Shown piece by piece: positions 7,082 to 11,883 of a DNA stretch of 13,084 nt. The position numbers were made by a program, and so were the translations under genes. Position 1 is the stretch's first letter. Every line of letters starts with the position of its first letter. Origin of the DNA: DATEOR01 sp035296905 (lineage in GTDB: Bacteria; Actinomycetota; Thermoleophilia; Gaiellales; Gaiellaceae); assembly GCA_035296905.1 (NCBI GenBank), contig DATHAA010000083.1:1-13084 (forward strand). The letters are read 5' to 3'. Below the pieces are notes generated by a model that worked only from the letters and a program-made list of their open reading frames with translations, did no database searches and was not told where the DNA came from.

Positions 7082-7303
7082 GTGGCAGCGAAGGAAGAAA
7101 AGATCGAGATGGAGGGCGAGGTCGTCGAAGCCTTCCCGAACGGGATGTTCAAGATCCAGCTCGACGCCGGTCATGACGTGCTCGGCTACACCGCGGGCAA
7201 GATGCGCCGCTTCCGCATCAAGATCTTTCCCGGTGACCGCGTGAAGGTCGAGGTCTCGCCCTACGACCTCACCCGCGGCCGCATCGTCTACCGCTACCGC
7301 TAG
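7082..7303 (+). CDS. infA: Translation initiation factor IF-1
   Basis: IF-1 occupies the ribosomal A site on the 30S subunit during initiation, helping IF-2 and IF-3. The 73-residue product is a single S1-like OB fold with the family landmarks EMEGEVVEAFPNGMFKIQLD at the N-terminus, GKMRRFRIKIFPGDRV in the middle and SPYDLTRGRIVYR at the end. Position 34-38 reads LGYTA where classical IF-1 has (L)AHIS, a variant seen in some second-type IF-1 proteins. The start is GTG with no visible Shine-Dalgarno. The gene is not in the usual ribosomal-protein cluster next to rpmJ and rpsM, so a second copy may exist elsewhere. It ends in a CTAG shared with the stop of the convergent DUF2017 gene. Identity is very secure. 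Confidence 0.95.
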   Translation: MAAKEEKIEMEGEVVEAFPNGMFKIQLDAGHDVLGYTAGKMRRFRIKIFPGDRVKVEVSPYDLTRGRIVYRYR

Positions 7304-7776
7304 AGGCTCTGGGCGGCCGCGCTGACGGCGGCTTCCTGGAGCCACGTGAGGAACGCATAGACGGCGAGCTCGTACGCGTGCGGCGCGTTTGGGTCGAACC
7401 CGTCCGCGAACTCATCCTCGCTGACGTTGAGCCGCGTGCCGAGGACGAGCCTCAGGTCGTTGAGCGCGGCGATCCAACGGTCGAGCTCCTCCCCGTCGAG
7501 CCGGTCGCGGCCGGCGGTCTCCTCCAACCCGCGAAGGTGCTCGAGGCGAAGCGATTCGAGCTCGGAGCCCACGAGGGAGCGGTACTCGCGCTCGACCTGC
7601 TCGTCCTCGTAAGCTCGCGGGCGAAGGCGCCGGAGAGACGAGTCCTCGGGCTCCGCCGAAAGCAGCTCCTCCAGCTCGGCGGTGAGCCGGCGCAGAAGGT
7701 CGCGCTCCTCCCGGCCGAGGTGGACGCGGAAGCCACCGTCCGCGGCGCGCTCGATCGGTGTGGGCGGCTCTGTCAA
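7300..7776 (-). CDS. DUF2017 family protein, ClpS-associated
   Basis: The 158-residue protein begins at a TTG whose first four bases TTGA also form the clpS stop, a four-base overlap implying translational coupling. The sequence runs DGGFRVHLGREERDLLRRLTAELEELL, an acidic linker, RLRPRAYEDEQVEREYRSLVGSEL, then LDGEELDRWIAALNDLRLVLGTRLNV and ends YELAVYAFLTWLQEAAVSAA. This order (basic/acidic helices, 'RAYEDE', 'W...LNDLRLVLGTRL', C-terminal helix) is that of DUF2017, a family encoded next to clpS in actinobacteria. Its molecular role is not established; the linkage suggests a part in ClpS-dependent protein turnover. The 3' end overlaps the infA stop on the other strand. Confidence 0.85.
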   Translation of the reverse strand: MTEPPTPIERAADGGFRVHLGREERDLLRRLTAELEELLSAEPEDSSLRRLRPRAYEDEQVEREYRSLVGSELESLRLEHLRGLEETAGRDRLDGEELDRWIAALNDLRLVLGTRLNVSEDEFADGFDPNAPHAYELAVYAFLTWLQEAAVSAAAQSL

Positions 7777-8075
7777 TCCTGGCGGAGCGTCGCCCAGAGC
7801 CCGTGCGCGTGGAGGCGGGCGACGTCGTGCTCGGCCTTCTCGCGCGTGCCGCTCGAGACCACGGCCTTGCCGTCGTTATGGACCTGCAGCATGAGCTCCG
7901 TGGCCTTCGCGAGGCTGTAGCCGAAGAGCTTCTGCAGAACGAGCGTCACGTAGGACATGAGGTTGATCGGGTCGTTCCAGACGACCACGATCCACCGGCG
8001 GTCGTGCTCCTCGTGCTCGCTCTCGGCGGGCCGCTCCAGCTCGACGACGCCAGGCGCCGATGTGGAAGAGCTCAC
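7773..8075 (-). CDS. clpS: ClpS, ATP-dependent Clp protease adaptor
   Basis: ClpS delivers N-end-rule substrates (proteins with bulky hydrophobic N-terminal residues) to the Clp protease. The 100-residue product has a variable N-terminal tail (1-25, rich in Glu and Ser) and the ClpS core from residue 27. Substrate-pocket residues are visible: N34 and D35 in VVWNDPINLMSYV, M40, and H66 in LMLQVHNDGK. FGYSLAKATELM and GKAVVSSGTREKAEHDV complete the fold, and the C-terminus HGLWATLRQD is typical of actinobacterial forms. The start is taken as GTG at 8075, preceded by GGGGGC. The ATG a few bases upstream is in another frame and stops at once. It overlaps the DUF2017 gene by 4 bp and follows a 47-residue gene by 25 bp. 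Confidence 0.93.
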   Translation of the reverse strand: MSSSTSAPGVVELERPAESEHEEHDRRWIVVVWNDPINLMSYVTLVLQKLFGYSLAKATELMLQVHNDGKAVVSSGTREKAEHDVARLHAHGLWATLRQD

Positions 8076-8100
8076 GCCCCCATTGTGCCGCAGCCCGGGC

Positions 8101-8244
8101 CTAGGTCTTGGCAGGCGAGGGCTGCGTCGCCTCGATGAGGCCGAGCAGCCGCTCCAGCGCGGCTGCGTCGAGTTCACCGCGGTTCAGCGAGAGCGCCGCG
8201 ATCAGGGCGGAGAGGCGGCGATCGGGCTCGTCCTTCGTCGTCAT
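8101..8244 (-). CDS. Very small predicted protein upstream of clpS (47 aa)
   Basis: An ATG opens a 47-residue frame beginning MTTKDEPDRRLSALIAALSL and ending IEATQPSPAKT. Almost every codon ends in G or C, as in the proven genes here, and the middle (RLSALIAALSLNRGELDAAA) predicts an amphipathic helix, then a second one (LERLLGLIEA). It sits 25 bp before clpS on the same strand and 35 bp after the start side of the divergent/tandem collagen-like gene end, so it may be the first gene of a clpS-DUF2017 transcript. There is no convincing ribosome binding site and I do not recognise it. It could be an unannotated small partner of ClpS, or a short chance frame. Confidence 0.5.
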   Translation of the reverse strand: MTTKDEPDRRLSALIAALSLNRGELDAAALERLLGLIEATQPSPAKT

Positions 8245-8279
8245 GACGCAGAGTTCGCCCCGACCGCCGCCAGTCCTAC

Positions 8280-9164
8280 CTAGTTGGAGATGCCCGGAGT
8301 CGGATCCCCGATCGTGAAGTCCGCCGAGTTCACGTTCGTGTCGTGTCCGTTGGGATGGCGCCCGTCGCTCTTCCCTGGAGGGGGCGCGATCGGAGGCGCA
8401 GCCGCCGTGGCTCCTTCGACGAACGCGTTTGTCGCGTCATTCCAGCCGACCGAGTCGACGATGTTTCCGTCGGCATCCTTGATCGCCACCCCGCCCGCGG
8501 CCGAGGCGAGGCCGGCCGAGAACGACTTGTCCGCCGGGTGCGCGCCCGCGTAGCCCGAGCCTCCGAAGAGGAAGAACGCTCCGGCAGCCAGCGTCGTGCC
8601 GTCGGCAAGCGTGCCGAGCGAGACGTCGCTCGTCCCCGCTCCGGACCGGTAGACGAGCTTCCAGCCCGCGAGGTCGGACGCCGCCGTGCCGGTGTTGGCG
8701 ACCTCGACGAACTCGTCGCCGAGCGCGCCCTCGACCCCGACCGAGAACTCATTGATCCGGATGACCCCGTCGCCGCCCGCGCCCGCGACGCAGTGGATCT
8801 GCACGAGACCGGAGCCGTCGAAGGCGATCGATATCGCGCCCGCCTGCCCGCCGATGGTGCAGCCGAGGCCGGCGAGGGCATCGAACGAGGCGAGCCCGGG
8901 GCCCGCAGGCCCTTGCGGCCCCTGAGCACCGGTCGCTCCCGTGGGCCCGGTGGGGCCGGTCGGCCCTTGGGCTCCGCGCTGGTTCCAGGCGAGCGCGCGC
9001 TCTCCGGAGCGGCAGGCCGAGGCTTTCGCGACGACGCGGAGGGCGCCGCCGTCCACCTTGCGGCAGGCGTGGATGACACCGTTTCTGTCAGGGATGGCGG
9101 CGAGTGCCACACCCGCGAGCCCCACTGCGGCGATCGCGAGCGTGACGAGGATCTTCGAGCGCAT
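8280..9164 (-). CDS. Secreted collagen-like protein with a lamin-tail domain
   Basis: The 294-residue protein begins with a Sec signal peptide (MRSKILVTLAIAAVGLAGVA, cleavage predicted near residue 23). A small domain holding Cys34 and Cys51 follows (IPDRNGVIHACRKVDGG). Residues 64-90 are nine Gly-X-Y triplets of collagen type (GPTGPTGPTGATGAQGPQGP), then a segment with Cys102 and Cys125. The C-terminal half (about 134-294) resembles a lamin-tail (LTD) fold: IRINEFSVGVEGALGDEFVE, NTGTAASDLAGWKL, AGAFFLFGG and DGNIVDSVGWND. No sortase motif or C-terminal anchor is seen, so it is probably exported and loosely associated or released. The ATG has AAGGAG four bases upstream. The gene diverges from the c-di-GMP enzyme gene. 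LTD proteins are often linked to surface or secreted enzymes, but no function is known here. Confidence 0.88.
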   Translation of the reverse strand: MRSKILVTLAIAAVGLAGVALAAIPDRNGVIHACRKVDGGALRVVAKASACRSGERALAWNQRGAQGPTGPTGPTGATGAQGPQGPAGPGLASFDALAGLGCTIGGQAGAISIAFDGSGLVQIHCVAGAGGDGVIRINEFSVGVEGALGDEFVEVANTGTAASDLAGWKLVYRSGAGTSDVSLGTLADGTTLAAGAFFLFGGSGYAGAHPADKSFSAGLASAAGGVAIKDADGNIVDSVGWNDATNAFVEGATAAAPPIAPPPGKSDGRHPNGHDTNVNSADFTIGDPTPGISN

Positions 9165-9168
9165 GCTT

Positions 9169-9174
9169 CTCCTT
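9169..9174 (-). promoter_or_regulatory. Shine-Dalgarno site of the collagen-like gene
   Basis: AAGGAG on the - strand lies 4 nt before the ATG at 9164. It is a strong site and decides the start, against a longer frame that remains open over the divergent gene. Confidence 0.75.
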
Positions 9175-9263
9175 CCATCGATTGGCATGCGCCGGTGATA
9201 GCTCTGCGATTCGCGCGTGAGTGTGACCGCGCGGGAACCGGCACAGATCCGCGTAAGAGGGGA

Positions 9264-9292
9264 TTCAAATCTCGCCAGCGAATGCCGATAAA
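9264..9292 (+). promoter_or_regulatory. Candidate sigma-70 type promoter for the GGDEF-EAL gene
   Basis: TTCAAA (9264-9269) and GATAAA (9287-9292) are separated by exactly 17 nt and each matches the housekeeping consensus at 4 of 6 positions. A start of transcription would fall near 9299, leaving about 16 nt before the ATG at 9315. If right, it rules out the earlier in-frame ATG at 9282. It is an A/T-rich island in GC-rich DNA, which adds some support. Confidence 0.4.
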
Positions 9293-9314
9293 ACCCCCGC
9301 TGGCTCCCCTCGGC

Positions 9315-11111
9315 ATGGCAGACGACCCCCGCATCCCGGAAGACGGCTCGAACGCGCTCGCGGAAGCGCTCGCGACCACAGACGTGCTTCGCCGCGTCGC
9401 AGGCACCGTCGCCATCCACCTGTACGAGTCCGAGTATCTGGAGGACGGGACCTACGTCTGCAACACCTTCATCGGCGAGGGCCTCGAGAGCCTCCTCGGC
9501 CCCCTTCCCGAGGGCAAGACCCCCGAGGAGGCGTGGGAGGAAGCCGTCCACCCGGACGACCAGGACACCTACGACGTCACCACAAGGCTCGAGGCCGGCG
9601 AGTCGGTGGAGATCGAGTACCGCCTGGTCGGCTACGACGGGAAGACGCGCTGGGTCTGGGACCGCATGCGCCCGCGGCGGGGACCAAACGGTCAGCTGCT
9701 CGTCGAGGGGATCGTCGCTGACATCACCGAGCGTAGAAAGGCCTCCGACGCCCTCGAAGAGGCACGGCGCCAGCTCCAGCACATCGCCTTCCACGACCCG
9801 CTCACCGGCTTGCCCAACAGGGTCTCCTTCCAGGAGCGGCTGGACGAGGCGCTCGACCGCTGCCCCGGAAACAAGTGCGGGGCCGCCGTCCTCTTCATCG
9901 ACCTGGACAACTTCAAGCTCATCAACGACAGCTTCGGCCACGCGCCCGGCGACGAGCTCCTCCGCGCGGTCGCGGGACGCCTTCAGCGCGCGACGCGAAC
10001 CGCCGACGTCGTCGCCCGCCAGGGAGGCGACGAGTTCCTCGTCCTGCTCGCGGACATCGAGCCGAGCGGCAATGAGGAGGACCCCGGGTACGCCCGCAAG
10101 GCCGCCGCGGTCGTGGCGCGGAAGATCCGCCGCACGCTGCGCGCTCCGTTCGTCGTCTCCGGCGTCGAGATCTTCGTCAGCGCCTCGATCGGCGTCAGCC
10201 TTTTCCCCGACGATGCGCCAGACTCGGAGACCCTCCTGAAGCACGCGGACACGGCCATGTACCGGGCGAAGGACGCGGGCCGCGACTGTCATGCCCTCTA
10301 TGCGCTCGACCGTGACGACGCGCTCACGCAGCTTTCGATGGCCGGGCGCCTGCGCACCGCGATCGAGCGTGGCGACGGCCTCGTCCTCCATTACCAGCCG
10401 CTCGTCCGCCTCGACTCTGCCGAGATCATCGGCGCCGAGGCACTTATCCGCTGGCAGGACGGCGAACGCCTCGTACCACCGGCCGACTTCCTTCCTCTCG
10501 CCGAGCGTACGGGGCTCATGGCGCCCCTCTCGGACTGGGTGATCGCGGAGGCCTGCCGGCAGGCGAAGCACTGGCGCGACCGCAAGCTCGACCTCTACGT
10601 CTCGATCAACCTGCCGCCCTCGTTCTGGCAGCCGACGGCGATGCGCCACGTGCTCGCCACGATCGAGTCCTTCGGGCTCAATCCCGACCGGCTCATGATC
10701 GAGATCACCGAGTCGGCGATGATGATCGATCCGCGGACGAGCATGGATTCGGTCATCGACGAGCTGCACGAGCGGGGCCTTCGCCTCGCGATCGACGACT
10801 TCGGGAGCGGCCATTCCTCCCTCTCGCGCCTGAACCAGATGCGCGTCTCCACCCTCAAGATCGACCGCTCCTTCGTGAGCGACCTTCCGGAGGACCGCAA
10901 CTCCGCCGTGCTCGTCTCCTCGATCATCCAGCTCTCCCGGAACCTCGGGCTCGAGCCGCTCGCCGAGGGGATCGAGACCGAGCAGCAGCGCGCGTTCTTC
11001 CTCGAGCACGGGTGCGAGCTCGGCCAGGGCTTCCACTTCAGCCGACCCGTCAGGGCGACCGAGCTCGAGACTCTCTACCGCGCCTCACGCGCGGTGGAAG
11101 ATGTCGCATAA
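9315..11111 (+). CDS. PAS-GGDEF-EAL protein, cyclic-di-GMP synthase/phosphodiesterase
   Basis: The 598-residue protein should make and break the second messenger cyclic di-GMP. A PAS sensor occupies about 45-138 (EEAVHPDDQDTYDV, GKTRWVWDRMRP, EGIVADITERRK). The GGDEF domain (about 152-330) opens AFHDPLTGLPNR, has GGDEF intact at 237-241, and an inhibitory I-site RTAD at 228-231, five residues before it. The EAL domain (about 340-595) keeps EAL at 375-377, N432, E463, D494-D495 (IDDFGSG), K515, E551 and Q571, the catalytic and metal-binding set. Both activities therefore look possible; which dominates cannot be read from sequence. There is no membrane segment, so it is cytosolic. An ATG at 9282 is in frame, but the 11 codons between use ATA and AAA, rare in this DNA, and overlap the candidate promoter; 9315 is preferred. 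Confidence 0.93.
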   Translation: MADDPRIPEDGSNALAEALATTDVLRRVAGTVAIHLYESEYLEDGTYVCNTFIGEGLESLLGPLPEGKTPEEAWEEAVHPDDQDTYDVTTRLEAGESVEIEYRLVGYDGKTRWVWDRMRPRRGPNGQLLVEGIVADITERRKASDALEEARRQLQHIAFHDPLTGLPNRVSFQERLDEALDRCPGNKCGAAVLFIDLDNFKLINDSFGHAPGDELLRAVAGRLQRATRTADVVARQGGDEFLVLLADIEPSGNEEDPGYARKAAAVVARKIRRTLRAPFVVSGVEIFVSASIGVSLFPDDAPDSETLLKHADTAMYRAKDAGRDCHALYALDRDDALTQLSMAGRLRTAIERGDGLVLHYQPLVRLDSAEIIGAEALIRWQDGERLVPPADFLPLAERTGLMAPLSDWVIAEACRQAKHWRDRKLDLYVSINLPPSFWQPTAMRHVLATIESFGLNPDRLMIEITESAMMIDPRTSMDSVIDELHERGLRLAIDDFGSGHSSLSRLNQMRVSTLKIDRSFVSDLPEDRNSAVLVSSIIQLSRNLGLEPLAEGIETEQQRAFFLEHGCELGQGFHFSRPVRATELETLYRASRAVEDVA

Positions 11112-11128
11112 CGCACTACGCTGAACGC

Positions 11129-11475
11129 ATTTCCGCCGCCAGCCGCACCGAGCCGTACACCGTCTTCAACTTCATCGTCGAGATCGACGGAATCGCGGCG
11201 GCCGCCTTCTCGTCGGCGAGCGGGCTCGAGTCGGAGGCCTCACCCGCGACCTCTCCCTCTGGAACTGGCGGCAGGCCGTGGTGAACGGCAAGCCCGACCA
11301 CCGTTCCGGGACGATCATCCTCCTCGACGAGTCCGGCCAGCCGGTGCTGCGCTGGAACTTCGTCCGCGGCTGGCCCGCCAAGTGGGAAGGCCCAGCGCTG
11401 AACGCGAAGGCGAGCGAGGTCGCGATCGAGACGCTCGAGATCGCACAAGAAGGTCTCGAGCTCGAAGCCAGCTGA
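11129..11475 (+). pseudogene. Broken phage-type tail tube protein gene (gp19-like)
   Basis: The two ends of a tail tube protein of the T4 gp19-like family used by phages and contractile injection systems are recognisable. The first part, from about 11129 to 11236, reads SRTEPYTVFNFIVEIDGIAA, then SSASGLESE. The second part, from about 11236 to a TGA at 11473-11475 in a different frame, reads GLTRDLSLWNWRQAVVNGKP, then TIILLDESGQPVLRWNF, GWPAKWEG and SEVAIETLEIAQEGLE. The family's middle (the segment that normally contains VIEYREG and the KRG before the second part) is absent, roughly 30 residues, and the frame shifts by one. The expected start position holds ATT, with no ATG, GTG or TTG in frame after the preceding gene's stop, and no Shine-Dalgarno. 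A real decayed gene or a local assembly collapse would both give this picture. Confidence 0.75.
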
Positions 11476-11479
11476 GCCG

Positions 11480-11827
11480 GTGTCCGTCGAGGGGCGCGAG
11501 CCGGACGTCATCGTCGACTTCGTCTTCGACGACGGCCTCCTCTACGCCACGGTCGCGAACATCGGTGACCGCCCCGCCCTGAAAGTGTCATGCCACTTCG
11601 AGCCTGCGTTCCACGGCCTCGGCGGCTCCGTGGAGATCTCCCGGAGCGCCGCCTACTTCGCGCGGAAGGAGCCGACCAAGCTGGAGGTGACGGTCAACTA
11701 CCAGGACAAGAGCGGGACGCGACGCGAGGCAACGATCCGGCACGATCTGGGCATCTACCGCGACCTCGCCTACGTCCCGCCCGAGCGCCACCACGACGAC
11801 TTCGCGGACCGACGCGGAGGGCGCTAA
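11480..11827 (+). CDS. Uncharacterised 115-aa protein beside the tail tube remnant
   Basis: A GTG start, 4 bp after the tail remnant, opens a frame reading MSVEGREPDVIVDFVFDDGL, then LYATVANIGDRPALKVSCHF, FHGLGG, RSAAYFARKEPTKLEVTV, NYQDKSGTRREATIRHDLGI and YRDLAYVPPE. The N-terminal half predicts beta strands (VDFVF, LYATVANIGDRPA), a pattern of small Ig-like or beta-sandwich domains; the C-terminus is Arg/Asp rich. No ribosome binding site is seen and no family is recognised with confidence. From memory of similar proteins, the stretch between GLGG and SAAYF seems short, so this gene may also have lost an internal piece in frame, but that is weak. The spacing suggests it belonged to the same transcript as the tail gene. 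Confidence 0.55.
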   Translation: MSVEGREPDVIVDFVFDDGLLYATVANIGDRPALKVSCHFEPAFHGLGGSVEISRSAAYFARKEPTKLEVTVNYQDKSGTRREATIRHDLGIYRDLAYVPPERHHDDFADRRGGR

Positions 11828-11859
11828 CCTGACCCGCCGGCGGCCGATTTTTTCGTGCG

Positions 11860-11876
11860 CCTTTCCCCGGGAAAGG
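11860..11876. repeat. 17-bp inverted repeat overlapping the peroxidase ribosome binding site
   Basis: CCTTTCCCCGGGAAAGG has perfect 8-bp arms around one central C; as RNA it could form a 7-bp stem with a 3-nt loop. Its right arm includes AAGG of the AAGGAG at 11873-11878, so folding would hide the ribosome binding site, and as DNA it could be an operator between the upstream gene and the peroxidase gene. Confidence 0.55.
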
Positions 11877-11878
11877 AG
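11873..11878 (+). promoter_or_regulatory. Shine-Dalgarno site of the heme peroxidase gene
   Basis: AAGGAG lies 5 nt before the GTG at 11884 and fixes that start. It is partly inside the inverted repeat at 11860-11876. Confidence 0.75.
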
Positions 11879-11883
11879 AGACC

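Noticed and set aside
9256..9280. A second TTCAAATC stretch looking like a tRNA T-arm
   Set aside because: The closing stem pairs do not form and no upstream arms exist; it fits better as a promoter -35 element.
9165..9314. c-di-GMP riboswitch between the divergent genes
   Set aside because: None of the conserved GEMM core segments is visible.
9165..11036. Long - strand frame that extends the collagen-like gene upstream by about 620 codons
   Set aside because: That part is antisense to the GGDEF-EAL gene; the ATG at 9164 has a strong Shine-Dalgarno and begins a clear signal peptide.
11834..11853. GC palindrome CCGCCGGCGG followed by six T, a possible intrinsic terminator
   Set aside because: The palindrome has no loop and is too short for a stable hairpin, and the T-run is separated from it; kept only as a weak possibility.
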